Assembly: GCF_902506145.1 (NCBI RefSeq)
Contig: NZ_LR733519.1
Span: 716,582 to 780,581 of the forward strand
Direction: 5' to 3'
DNA: 64,000 nucleotides
Source: Burkholderia sp. 8Y
Lineage (GTDB): Bacteria; Pseudomonadota; Gammaproteobacteria; Burkholderiales; Burkholderiaceae
Part shown: in pieces, positions 8,834 through 19,152 of the stretch
Position numbering within the stretch: the stretch's first letter is position 1
How the letters are laid out: every line of letters begins with the position of its first letter
Made by a program: the position numbers and the translations under genes
Notes under the pieces: model-generated
What the model saw: the letters and a program-made list of their open reading frames with translations, nothing else
Told to the model about the DNA's origin: nothing
Database searches by the model: none

Positions 8834-10222
8834 TCAGCGCGCGCCGGGAACAGCGGGCTCGCCCAAGTCCCAGAAGACGCCGGTCATCAATTGCAGGGCT
8901 TCACGCATCACGGGCGCGAGAACGTGTTCGTCGGGCGCGTGCTGCCGGCAGCCGGGGTACGAATGCGGAATCCAGATGGTCGCGAGATTCAGCGTATCGG
9001 CGAAACATTCGTTGGGTATCGTGCCGCCGAGGTTTGGCAACAGGGTGACGGGCTTGCCGGTCGATGCCTCGATCGAACGCTCGGCGAACGCGACCCACGC
9101 ATCGTTCGGATCGAGGCGCGTCGCGGCGCCCGATGCTTCGATCGTGACTTCGATGCCGTCGAAACCTTCACGCGACAGATGCTGCTCGATGAGTTCTTTC
9201 GCGCGCAGCCAGTCGGTGCCGACGACGAAGCGCAACTGACAGACCGCTTCCGCTGCGCGCGGAATCGCGCTAACAGGATTCGCGATGTTGCCGGAATTCA
9301 TCGCGAGCACTTCGAGCGTGTTCCATGCGAAGACGCGCTCGGCAGGCGTGAGTCCGGGTTCGCCCCAATTCGACGACAACGCCGGGTCGCCATCCTCTCC
9401 GCCGACCACGAGCTCTGCGACACGGGCGCGGACTTGCGGCGGAATCGGCGGCGGCAACAGGCCATTGATGCGAATGCGCCCGTGTCCATCGACAAGACTG
9501 GCAATCGCATTCGCCAGCACCGTTGCGGGGTTCGCGAGCACGCCGCCCCAGTTGCCCGAGTGACGCGCGCCGGCCGGGTTGTTCACACGCAAGCGGAAAT
9601 GCAGGGCGCCGCGCGAACCGAGAAAGATGGTCGGCGACGCGGCGCGCTGGCGCGGTCCATCGGATGCGATCAACAGATCGGCGGACAGCCGTTCGCGCAA
9701 GTTCTCGCAGATGGCATCGAGCCCCGGCGAGCCGACTTCCTCGCCCATCTCGAAGACGATCTTGGCGTTGAAGCCGAGTTCACCGCGCTCGGCGAAGACC
9801 GTCGCGAGCGCGGCGAGATTGATCGAGTGCTGCGCCTTGTTATCCGCGATGCCGCGTCCAAACCAGCGATCGCCTTCGACGCGGACTTGCCACGGTGAAC
9901 GATCGTTCGTCCAGTGGGACGCGTCGCCATCGATCACATCGCCATGGCCGTAGAGCAGCACCGTCGGACGGTTCGGCGATTCGATGCGTTCGCCCACCAG
10001 GAACGGCGGCATCCCCGCGACAGGGTTGTCGAGGATCTCGCAGGCGAAGCCCATTTCCATGAGCGTGCTTTCGATTTCTTCGCTCAAATACCGGCGCAGG
10101 ATCGGTGCCGCGTCGGGGCGCTGGCTTTCGGTGGCGAGCGCGACGCGGCGGCTCAGCGTGGCGAGGAAATCGCCGCTGTCGAAGTGCGAACGGGCGAGGG
10201 CGAGGGCGCTTCGTCGGGACAT
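8834..10222 (-). CDS. M20-family metallohydrolase
   Basis: A 462-residue M20 (ArgE/DapE/carnosinase-like) di-zinc hydrolase. Metal-site residues visible are His93 (YGHGDVID), Asp127 (GIADNKAQH), the general base Glu161 with Glu162 (GEEVGS) and the Asp of IASDGPR. Between the halves is the dimerisation domain. M20 enzymes hydrolyse peptides and N-acyl amino acids, and some deaminate aromatic amines. It is the first gene of the minus-strand operon and probably unmasks the substrate for the kynureninase-like enzyme. Confidence 0.88.
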   Translation of the reverse strand: MSRRSALALARSHFDSGDFLATLSRRVALATESQRPDAAPILRRYLSEEIESTLMEMGFACEILDNPVAGMPPFLVGERIESPNRPTVLLYGHGDVIDGDASHWTNDRSPWQVRVEGDRWFGRGIADNKAQHSINLAALATVFAERGELGFNAKIVFEMGEEVGSPGLDAICENLRERLSADLLIASDGPRQRAASPTIFLGSRGALHFRLRVNNPAGARHSGNWGGVLANPATVLANAIASLVDGHGRIRINGLLPPPIPPQVRARVAELVVGGEDGDPALSSNWGEPGLTPAERVFAWNTLEVLAMNSGNIANPVSAIPRAAEAVCQLRFVVGTDWLRAKELIEQHLSREGFDGIEVTIEASGAATRLDPNDAWVAFAERSIEASTGKPVTLLPNLGGTIPNECFADTLNLATIWIPHSYPGCRQHAPDEHVLAPVMREALQLMTGVFWDLGEPAVPGAR

Positions 10223-10277
10223 GTCGTGGGGTGTTGGGGTCAGCGTGGAATCAGGTTAGCCTTGCCGAAGCATTTTT

Positions 10278-10295
10278 GTATTCGCAATCAATCAA
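10278..10295 (-). promoter_or_regulatory. M20-operon copy of the shared 18-bp element
   Basis: Minus-strand TTGATTGATTGCGAATAC begins 73 bp before the M20 start codon inside the divergent intergenic region (10223-10342). It matches 17 of 18 bases of the porin-upstream element at 2944-2961, same orientation. A LysR-type site controlling both directions is likely. Confidence 0.6.
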
Positions 10296-10342
10296 GGTAC
10301 ATTTGCGTTTTACTCAAACCTCCGGCCTTGCCGATATCCGCC

Positions 10343-11281
10343 ATGCGCAAGCTGCTCGAGCCCTCGCTGTACTACTTCTCCGTGGTTGCGCAGGCCGGAT
10401 CGCTGAGTTCGGCGACCGAGAAGCTCGGTCTGACCGTTTCGGCGCTAAGCCGGCATATCGCCAAGCTGGAGGGCGATCTGGGCGTGCCGCTCTTCGAACG
10501 CCATGCGCGCGGCATGGTGCTGTCCCATGCGGGCCGGCTCTTGCTGCGACATGCGCAACGCACGCTCGCCGATGCCGAGTCTGTCTTCGAGGAAATTCAG
10601 GGTGAAGCGCGGCGGCGCGCGCGCACGCTCACGATTGCCTGCACCGAAGGTTTCGCGTTCGACTTTCTGCCGGTGTCGCTCGCAACCTTCTGCGGCAAGC
10701 ATTCCGACGTCGCGATCCAACTGGAAGTGGTGCCGTCGGATCGGACGAGTCAGATGTTGCTGTCGGGCGAGGCGTCGATTGCGCTCGCGTTCAGCTTCAA
10801 ACCGGAGGCGGGCGTGGTCGTGCAGTTCACGCAGCGGGCGCCGGTGATGGCGCTGATGCACCGCGAGCATCCGCTGGCGCAGCATTCCAGGATCGCGCTG
10901 AAGGAGTTGACCGGGTATCCGGTGCTGTTGCAGGACAAAGGGACGACGAACCGGCAGCTTTTCGATATCGCGTGCAATGTGGAGAGCATCGAAATCCTGC
11001 CCGCCATGACGAGCCGATACGTGGCGGCGCTCTATCGCTTCGCGCAGGTCGTGCCCAATGCGATCATGCCGTCGGGCTATGTGTCCGTCGCCAAGCGCCT
11101 CGCTGCCGACGAACTGACCGCTATACCGTTCCAGAACCCGTTGCTGACGCAGCGCCGCCTGCAAGTGCTCTCGCTCGCGGGAAGACAGCTCGGTCCGCTC
11201 GCGGAAGAGTGTCTGCGCTGGATCATCGACGATCTGGAGCGGACTTCGTCTGAACAGCCCGAGTTGACCGGGAAGGCTTGA
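10343..11281 (+). CDS. LysR-type regulator of the M20/porin regulon
   Basis: A 312-residue LysR-type regulator. The winged helix-turn-helix is at residues ~5-62 (VSALSRHIAKLEGDLGVPLF) and the effector domain fills the rest. The ATG at 10343 is chosen because the HTH begins right after it; the frame is open much further upstream but that overlaps the divergent M20 gene. It faces the M20 operon across 120 bp, the classic arrangement for a LysR protein controlling its neighbour. Confidence 0.9.
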   Translation: MRKLLEPSLYYFSVVAQAGSLSSATEKLGLTVSALSRHIAKLEGDLGVPLFERHARGMVLSHAGRLLLRHAQRTLADAESVFEEIQGEARRRARTLTIACTEGFAFDFLPVSLATFCGKHSDVAIQLEVVPSDRTSQMLLSGEASIALAFSFKPEAGVVVQFTQRAPVMALMHREHPLAQHSRIALKELTGYPVLLQDKGTTNRQLFDIACNVESIEILPAMTSRYVAALYRFAQVVPNAIMPSGYVSVAKRLAADELTAIPFQNPLLTQRRLQVLSLAGRQLGPLAEECLRWIIDDLERTSSEQPELTGKA

Positions 11282-11307
11282 GCAAGCACGCGATGCTGCG
11301 CGTTCAT

Positions 11308-12345
11308 TCAAGCACTCTCGCGGTCGATGATCGCGAAGCCCGTGTCCACTCTCAATGCCGGCTCGGCGCGCTGCTTCGCGTCCAGCCTGCCCAGGAGCGC
11401 CTCGGCGGCCAGCCTGCCGATCGATGCACCGTCGATCCGCACCGTCGATAGCGACGGATGAACGTGCGCCGCCGTGCTCAGGTCGCCGAAGCCCATGACG
11501 GCCACGTCGCGAGGAATGGCGATGCCGCGCTTCGCCGCCTCCGCGAGGATGCCCTGCGCGAGCGTGTCCGTGCTGCACACGATGACATCGGGCAAGCCTT
11601 GGTCGAGCAGGCGCACGAACCCTTCGCGCCCTGTCTGCAGCGTGGCCGGGGCGGGCACCACCTGCATCGGCACGTCGTCCATGTCGTGGCGTTTCAATTC
11701 GTCGATCAGGCTCGTGCTTCGCCGCATGCCGCGAGGATCGTCAGCCGTTAGGATGGCGAAACGTCCATAACCCTTCGACAGCAGATGACGCGCGACCGCA
11801 ATCCCAACCGCCTCATGTGAGAAGCCGATGAGCATGTCGATAGGGTCGTCGGTGAGATCCCATATCTCGACGATCGGCACCTTCGTCCTGCGCAGCCGCT
11901 CGCGCGTGAGCGGCGAATGCTCGGTGCCGGTCAGGACGATGGCGTCCGGCCTTCGCCCGAGCAGTGTGCCGACAAGCTGTTCCTCCCGCTCAGGAAGATA
12001 GTCGGTCAGGCCGAGCAAGGTTTGATAGCCGGCCGGTGCGAGCGTCGTCATCAGGCTCTGCACCATGTCCGTGAAGATCGATGTCGCGATGGTCGGCAGC
12101 AGCAAGGCGATCAGATGGCTCTTGTTTGTCGCCAGCGCGCCCGCCAGCAAGTTCGGCACATAGCCCGTGGCTTGCACGGCGTCCATCACTCGACGGCGGG
12201 TTTCCTCGCGGACAAGCTCGGGACGTTTGAGCGTGCGCGACACGGTCATCGCGGTGACGCCCGCGAGACGCGCGACATCTTCCAGCGTCACGCTGTCGTT
12301 CGCCTGTGGTGGTTGGCCGCTTGCCGGCGCGTAGGTCTCTTCCAT
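11308..12345 (-). CDS. LacI-family repressor (GntR/gluconate type)
   Basis: A 345-residue LacI-family regulator. The HTH is at residues ~19-40 (TLEDVARLAGVTAMTVSRTL) with hinge and periplasmic-binding-protein-like sensor after it. GGGAG lies 5 bp before the ATG. It diverges from a sugar-acid transporter and gudD; two palindromes with LacI-type symmetry lie in the shared upstream region. It most likely represses glucarate use, with glucarate or a breakdown product as inducer. Confidence 0.9.
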   Translation of the reverse strand: MEETYAPASGQPPQANDSVTLEDVARLAGVTAMTVSRTLKRPELVREETRRRVMDAVQATGYVPNLLAGALATNKSHLIALLLPTIATSIFTDMVQSLMTTLAPAGYQTLLGLTDYLPEREEQLVGTLLGRRPDAIVLTGTEHSPLTRERLRRTKVPIVEIWDLTDDPIDMLIGFSHEAVGIAVARHLLSKGYGRFAILTADDPRGMRRSTSLIDELKRHDMDDVPMQVVPAPATLQTGREGFVRLLDQGLPDVIVCSTDTLAQGILAEAAKRGIAIPRDVAVMGFGDLSTAAHVHPSLSTVRIDGASIGRLAAEALLGRLDAKQRAEPALRVDTGFAIIDRESA

Positions 12346-12370
12346 TCCCGCTCCCTTGTCACGCTCGATT

Positions 12371-12380
12371 GTATCGATAC
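12371..12380. promoter_or_regulatory. LacI-type operator 1
   Basis: Perfect palindrome GTATCGATAC with central CG, 26 bp before the repressor start codon. It fits autoregulation by the LacI-family protein. Confidence 0.5.
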
Positions 12381-12453
12381 CTGCGCAGCCGCTGAAGGCG
12401 CCTTAACGTCAGACGTCATATCTCCAACGAGCGGGAAAACCCGGATTCACGCT

Positions 12454-12469
12454 ATGTTTGCGCTAACAT
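12454..12469. promoter_or_regulatory. LacI-type operator 2
   Basis: ATGTTTGCGCTAACAT is symmetric at 14 of 16 positions and closely resembles GntR-type LacI operators (ATGTTA-CG-TAACAT pattern). It lies 45 bp before the transporter start, where bound repressor would block transcription. Confidence 0.65.
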
Positions 12470-12514
12470 AAGCTTCGTAACCGTGAGACATCGCACAACT
12501 TGGCGGAGACGATG

Positions 12515-13942
12515 ATGGAGAGAGGCGTACAACGAACAGCAAGCCCGATCGCCGGGGGCAAGGCAATCGACACGGCGGCGAGCGCGGACGGCCATGCAGC
12601 GCGCTACGCGGGACGCAGCAAGGCGCGCTTCCTGATCGTCTTCATGCTGTTTCTCGTCACGACGATCAATTACGCGGACCGCGCGACCATCTCCATCGCC
12701 GGTTCGTCGATTCAAAAGGCACTGCATATTTCGCCGGTCGAGATGGGCTATATCTTCTCGTCGTTCGCATGGGCATATGTGATCGCGCAGATTCCGAGCG
12801 GCTGGCTGCTCGACCGCTTCGGCTCCAAGCGCGTCTACGCGTGCAGCATCTTCTTTTGGTCGCTGCTCACGGCGGTTCAGGGCTTCGTTGCCGCGCTGCC
12901 GGTTGGCGTGGCGTTCGCGACGCTCTTTCTGATGCGCTTTCTCGTCGGCGCGGCGGAAGCGCCGGCCTTTCCGGGCAATGCGCGCTTGACGGCCACCTGG
13001 TTCCCGACGGCCGAGCGTGGCACGGCGTCGGCCGTGTTCAATTCGGCTCAGTACTTCGCGACGGTGCTTTTCTCGCCGATCATGGGCTGGATCACGCACG
13101 CGTACGGCTGGCCGCAGGTCTTCTACGCGATGGGCGCGCTTGGCATCCTCGTTGCCGCCCTGTGGGTGAAGACCATCTACGCGCCGCGTCAGCATCCGCT
13201 CGCGAACGAGGCGGAGCTTCGCTATATCGCCGACAACGGCGCGATGGTCGATCTCGAAGACCGGCAGGTCGCGAAAGAACGCCGCGCCGCACAGACGCAT
13301 ACGAAGAACAGCGGCACGCATGGTCGTCATGCGCTCGCGCAATTGCTGAAGAGCCGCATGATGCTCGGCGTGTTCATCGCGCAGTACTGCATCACGACGC
13401 TCACGTATTTCTTCCTGACCTGGTTCCCGATCTATCTCGTGCAAGAGCGGCATATGTCGATCCTGAAGGCGGGCGTCGTGGCATCGATTCCCGCTATCGC
13501 CGGCTTTCTCGGCGGCCTGCTCGGCGGCGTGGTGTCGGATCGGCTGATGAAGCACGGATTCTCGACGAGCACCGCGCGCAAGGTGCCGATCGTCGTCGGC
13601 CTGTTGCTCTCGACGTGCATGATCGCGTGCAACTACGTCGATAACCAGTGGCTCGTGATCGGCATCATGGCGGCGGCGTTCTTCGGCAAGGGCATCGGCG
13701 CGCTGGGCTGGGCCGTCGTGTCCGATACCGCGCCGAAACAGGCGAGCGGCCTGTGCGCGGCGCTCTTCAACACCTTCGGCAACACAGCGGGCATCACGAC
13801 GCCGATCGTCATCGGCTATCTTGTGCAGGGAACCGGCTCCTTCGCGGCGGCGCTCGTCTTCGTGAGCGTGAACGCTTTGATCGCGATCATCTGTTACCTG
13901 TTCGTCGTCGGCAAAATCGAACGGTTCGAGCTGGCCGAATGA
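12515..13942 (+). CDS. MFS sugar-acid transporter (ACS family, glucarate type)
   Basis: A 475-residue, 12-helix transporter of the anion:cation symporter family. The first helix with TTINYADRATISIAG and the motif GWLLDRFGSKRVY are typical of GudP/GarP glucarate and galactarate carriers. The ATG at 12515 has GGAG 6 bp upstream; an ATG at 12512 and a TTG at 12500 are alternatives. Residues 1-45 are a non-conserved cytoplasmic tail. It sits 110 bp before gudD and should import D-glucarate. Confidence 0.88.
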   Translation: MERGVQRTASPIAGGKAIDTAASADGHAARYAGRSKARFLIVFMLFLVTTINYADRATISIAGSSIQKALHISPVEMGYIFSSFAWAYVIAQIPSGWLLDRFGSKRVYACSIFFWSLLTAVQGFVAALPVGVAFATLFLMRFLVGAAEAPAFPGNARLTATWFPTAERGTASAVFNSAQYFATVLFSPIMGWITHAYGWPQVFYAMGALGILVAALWVKTIYAPRQHPLANEAELRYIADNGAMVDLEDRQVAKERRAAQTHTKNSGTHGRHALAQLLKSRMMLGVFIAQYCITTLTYFFLTWFPIYLVQERHMSILKAGVVASIPAIAGFLGGLLGGVVSDRLMKHGFSTSTARKVPIVVGLLLSTCMIACNYVDNQWLVIGIMAAAFFGKGIGALGWAVVSDTAPKQASGLCAALFNTFGNTAGITTPIVIGYLVQGTGSFAAALVFVSVNALIAIICYLFVVGKIERFELAE

Positions 13943-14052
13943 ACGGTTGCAAGGTGGCGTAATATGTATTAAAGCTTAGGAAGCCGAAGAAAAGTGCCGT
14001 CACATCGAAACGACGCGCGCATTGTTCACATCAACCCGATGGTATTTCGCTC

Positions 14053-15402
14053 ATGTCCATGACCTCGACTCGCGTCAACGCGACGCCCACCGTTACCGAA
14101 TTGCGCGTGATTCCCGTCGCGGGCCGCGACAGCATGTTGATGAACCTTTCGGGCGCCCATGCGCCGTTCTTCACGCGCAATATCGTGATTCTCAAGGACA
14201 GCGCGGGCAACACGGGCGTCGGCGAAGTGCCGGGCGGCGAGAACATCCGCAAGACGATCGACGACGCGCGTTCGCTCGTCGTCGACGAGTCCATCGGCAA
14301 CATGCAGGCGGTGCTGAATCGCGTACGCACGCAGTTCGCCGATCGCGACGCGGGCGGTCGCGGTCTGCAAACCTTCGACCTGCGCACGACCATTCACGCC
14401 GTCACCGCGCTCGAAGCCGCGTTGCTCGACCTGCTCGGTCAGCATCTCGGCGTGCCGGTCGCGGCGCTGCTCGGTGAAGGCCAGCAGCGCGACGAAGTGG
14501 AGATGCTCGGCTATCTGTTCTACATCGGCGATCGCAACCAGACCGATCTGCCTTATGCGTCCGGCGAAAACGGCAAGGACGAGTGGGAGCGCCTGCGCAC
14601 CGAAGTCGCGCTGACGCCCGAAGCGGTGGTGCGTCTCGCGGAAGCCGCGCAGGCCCGTTACGGCTTCAACGACTTCAAGCTGAAAGGCGGCGTGCTGTCC
14701 GGCGATGCGGAAATTGAGGCCGTGACGGCGCTCGCCGAACGCTTCCCCGATGCGCGCGTCACCCTCGATCCGAACGGCGCGTGGTCGCTTGCGGAAGCCG
14801 TTCGCCTGTGCCGCGACAAGCACGACGTGCTCGCCTACGCGGAAGACCCGTGCGGTGCGGAGAACGGCTACTCGGGCCGCGAAGTGATGGCTGAGTTCCG
14901 CCGCGCGACGGGTCTGCCGACCGCAACGAACATGATTGCGACGGACTGGCGTCAGATGGGCCATGCCATTCAATTGCAATCGGTCGATATTCCGCTGGCC
15001 GATCCGCACTTCTGGACGATGCAAGGCTCCGTGCGCGTCGCGCAGATGTGCAACGACTGGGGTCTCACGTGGGGCTCGCATTCGAACAACCACTTCGATG
15101 TGTCGCTCGCGATGTTCACGCACGTGGCGGCCGCCGCGCCGGGCAAGATCACGGCGATCGACACACACTGGATTTGGCAGGATGGGCAGCGCCTGACGCG
15201 CGATCCGCTGCAGATTGTCGGTGGCAAGGTGAAGGTGCCGGCCACGCCGGGTCTGGGCGTCGAACTCGACATGGACGAGATCGAGAAGGCGCACGCGCTT
15301 TATCTGGAGCACGGGCTCGGCGCACGCGATGACGGCATCGCGATGCAATATCTCATTCCCAACTGGAAGTTCGACAACAAGCGGCCTTGCCTTGTGCGCT
15401 AA
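14053..15402 (+). CDS. gudD: D-glucarate dehydratase
   Basis: A 449-residue enolase-superfamily enzyme that dehydrates D-glucarate to 5-keto-4-deoxy-D-glucarate. The family signature is intact: KLKGG with the catalytic Lys, metal ligands in [14 protein letters not shown] and ATNMIATDW, and the catalytic His in [10 protein letters not shown]. The long stretch [12 protein letters not shown] is also typical of GudD. The dehydratase is not followed by the downstream aldolase genes, which must lie elsewhere. Confidence 0.95.
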   Translation: MSMTSTRVNATPTVTELRVIPVAGRDSMLMNLSGAHAPFFTRNIVILKDSAGNTGVGEVPGGENIRKTIDDARSLVVDESIGNMQAVLNRVRTQFADRDAGGRGLQTFDLRTTIHAVTALEAALLDLLGQHLGVPVAALLGEGQQRDEVEMLGYLFYIGDRNQTDLPYASGENGKDEWERLRTEVALTPEAVVRLAEAAQARYGFNDFKLKGGVLSGDAEIEAVTALAERFPDARVTLDPNGAWSLAEAVRLCRDKHDVLAYAEDPCGAENGYSGREVMAEFRRATGLPTATNMIATDWRQMGHAIQLQSVDIPLADPHFWTMQGSVRVAQMCNDWGLTWGSHSNNHFDVSLAMFTHVAAAAPGKITAIDTHWIWQDGQRLTRDPLQIVGGKVKVPATPGLGVELDMDEIEKAHALYLEHGLGARDDGIAMQYLIPNWKFDNKRPCLVR

Positions 15403-15426
15403 CGCGCGTCAGCACGCGAGCCTGCA

Positions 15427-16806
<1,380 letters not shown>

Positions 16807-16902
16807 TTAATCGAATGAGTTTGTGTTGGGAAAGTCATTGCCTTATGCGCTAAAGTCGGCCTCGTCGCTATCCGCGTTTGTCTTGTTCACCAGGGGATGA
16901 TC

Positions 16903-17295
16903 ATGTCTGTCCTTCCATTCGCCGAATCATTCGATCTCGAAGCCTCTTTTGGCGACGTACATGAATACTGGTCGCCGAGAGTCGTCGCGCAGGTGAACGA
17001 CCAGTATGTGAAGGTCGCGAAGGTGCGCGGCCAGTTGGCGTGGCACGACCATGCGAACGAGGACGAGTTGTTCTTTATCGTACGTGGCAACCTGAAGATC
17101 GAATACGAAGGCGGCCGAGCCGTCCACTTGCCCGCCGGGTCATTGCATGTGGTGCCGCGCGGCACACTGCACAATCCCGTCGCCGATGAAGAATGCTGGA
17201 TCGTTTTGATCGAGCCGGTACAGACGAAGCATACGGGAGACGTGCAATCGCCACTCACGAGGACGATCGAGGAGCAGTTGGGGCAACGGCCCTAA
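16903..17295 (+). CDS. Small single-domain cupin protein
   Basis: A 130-residue single cupin. Motif 1 is WHDHANEDELFFIVRG and motif 2 is PAGSLHVVPRGTLHNP, giving the His-His-Glu-His metal site. GGGG lies 6 bp before the ATG at 16903; the ATG at 16897 would overlap this site. Substrate is unknown. It diverges from hmp across about 260 bp but no regulatory link is evident. Confidence 0.85.
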   Translation: MSVLPFAESFDLEASFGDVHEYWSPRVVAQVNDQYVKVAKVRGQLAWHDHANEDELFFIVRGNLKIEYEGGRAVHLPAGSLHVVPRGTLHNPVADEECWIVLIEPVQTKHTGDVQSPLTRTIEEQLGQRP

Positions 17296-17497
17296 GCGAA
17301 TATGAGGTTCGGCACCTCATGATTCACTGACGACAATGACTGCCTCCGAAGTAATAGAACGACAGACACCCTCAATCGATGCGTTCAATACAACATTCTT
17401 CCGTGCCGCACGCTAAAATCCTGCTCGAAAAATAACCGCGCTTCGGCGGTCCTCGAGTGCCGCCTAACGGCGGCTGCGGCTAAAACGAGGACAAAAA

Positions 17498-19093
17498 TTG
17501 AACATCGAACGCCCCACCGTAAGCAACGTCCGGCCTTCCTTCAGCGACCATTCGAACGATATTTTCTTCGCGGCAGTTTCCACGACACGCATGCCGATGC
17601 TTGTCACCGATCCGAATCAGCCCGACAACCCAATTGTGTTCGTCAACTCCGCATTCCTCAATCTGACGGGGTATAGCGTCGAGGAATTGATTGGTCAAAA
17701 CTGCCGCCTTCTGCAAGGGCCGGAAACCAGCCGGGCCACAGTGTCAGAGATTCGTGACGCCGTCCATCAGGGCCGCGAGATCAATATCGAGGTGCTGAAC
17801 TATCGCAAAGACGGATCGACATTCTGGAATGCGCTTTTTGTCTCTCCGGTCAGGAACGAAGCGGGCGACATCGTCTATTTCTTCGCCTCTCAACTCGATA
17901 TCAGCCGCCGTCGCGATGCAGAAGAGGCGCTGCGGCAATCTCAGAAAATGGAAGCACTCGGGCAATTGACCGGGGGCATCGCGCACGATTTCAACAACCT
18001 GCTGCAAGTGATGAGCGGCTATGTCGATGTGATGAAGCTCGGCATCGAGCATAGGTTCGATCTGAGTCGGTTCGTCATGCCCGTGGAGCGGATGCGCGAT
18101 GCAATCACGCGCGCGTCCACGCTTACCCAGCAATTGCTTGCGTTCGCGAGAAAGCAGGAATTACGCGGTCGAATCATCAATCTCAATTCGCGGCTCGCCG
18201 ACATCAGAGAGCTTGCGGAGAACACGTTCGGCGACAGCGGGGCCTTGAACTTCGTCCCGGATCCAGCACTGCGTAACTGCCAGCTCGACGCTTCTCAGTT
18301 GGAGGTGGCTGTGCTGAACCTTCTCTTGAACGCTCGCGACGCCCTTCACGGGAAGGACAACCCTCAAGTCACGGTGCGTACCGGTAATCTGTCATTGACC
18401 GACCGCCGGCCTATCGGTTTCGCGCAACTCACGCCCGGCGAGTATGTCTGGGTGTCGGTGAGCGACAATGGCACAGGCATTCCTCCCCATATTCTCGCGC
18501 ACGTCATGGATCCTTTCTTCACGACGAAGGAAGAAGGAAAGGGAACTGGATTGGGACTGTCGATGGTCTATGGTTTTGCCAGGCAATCGGGCGGGGCGGT
18601 CGACATCTACTCGGAGCCGGGCCACGGCACGACTGTGAGACTCTACTTTCCCGCAGTGGCGGCGGAACCGTCGCTGGAGCAGCGGCAAAGACGTGCTGCT
18701 GAATCGGCGGCTAACGAGACGATCCTGGTTGTCGATGACCGGCCCGACGTGGCGGAAGTCGCAGCAATGATTCTGCATCAGGGAGGGTACGAGACCCTCG
18801 TCGCACACGGCGCGCATGACGCTCTCGAGATACTCGGCCGAGATCCGAAGATCGAGTTGCTCTTCACGGACCTCATCATGCCCGGCGGCATGAATGGAGT
18901 GATGCTCGCGCAAGAGGCGAAGCGGCGCAAGCCACAGTTGCGCGTCTTGCTGACCACCGGATACGCGGATACGTCAATTGCAAGAAACGACATAGACGGC
19001 ACTGAGTTTCCGGTGCTTCACAAGCCCTATCAGGCCATCGAACTGCGTGCGGCGATATCACAGGCGCTGCACAATCCGGGCACGGATAGTTGA
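17498..19093 (+). CDS. LOV-domain histidine kinase with receiver (blue-light sensor)
   Basis: A 531-residue cytoplasmic hybrid kinase. Residues ~25-138 are a LOV-type PAS domain with the photoactive motif GQNCRLLQG (Cys69), the residue that forms the FMN adduct in blue light. The phospho-acceptor is His163 (GGIAHDFNNLLQ), followed by an HATPase with GTGLGLSMVYGF. The C-terminal receiver (residues ~405-525) has its acidic pair in VVDDRPD and phospho-Asp in LLFTDLIMPGG. The start is TTG at 17498 with GAGG 7 bp upstream; the first in-frame ATG would cut into the LOV domain. No output partner is adjacent. Confidence 0.9.
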   Translation: MNIERPTVSNVRPSFSDHSNDIFFAAVSTTRMPMLVTDPNQPDNPIVFVNSAFLNLTGYSVEELIGQNCRLLQGPETSRATVSEIRDAVHQGREINIEVLNYRKDGSTFWNALFVSPVRNEAGDIVYFFASQLDISRRRDAEEALRQSQKMEALGQLTGGIAHDFNNLLQVMSGYVDVMKLGIEHRFDLSRFVMPVERMRDAITRASTLTQQLLAFARKQELRGRIINLNSRLADIRELAENTFGDSGALNFVPDPALRNCQLDASQLEVAVLNLLLNARDALHGKDNPQVTVRTGNLSLTDRRPIGFAQLTPGEYVWVSVSDNGTGIPPHILAHVMDPFFTTKEEGKGTGLGLSMVYGFARQSGGAVDIYSEPGHGTTVRLYFPAVAAEPSLEQRQRRAAESAANETILVVDDRPDVAEVAAMILHQGGYETLVAHGAHDALEILGRDPKIELLFTDLIMPGGMNGVMLAQEAKRRKPQLRVLLTTGYADTSIARNDIDGTEFPVLHKPYQAIELRAAISQALHNPGTDS

Positions 19094-19152
19094 CGACGTC
19101 TCTGCGTAGTCGCGTCGCTATGCCCGTTCTGCCGCCGCTTGCAGTGCTCGCA

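Noticed and set aside
12452..13555. Long open frame antisense to the glucarate transporter
   Set aside because: Arg/Asp-rich text from GC-skewed codons of the real gene; no family motif.
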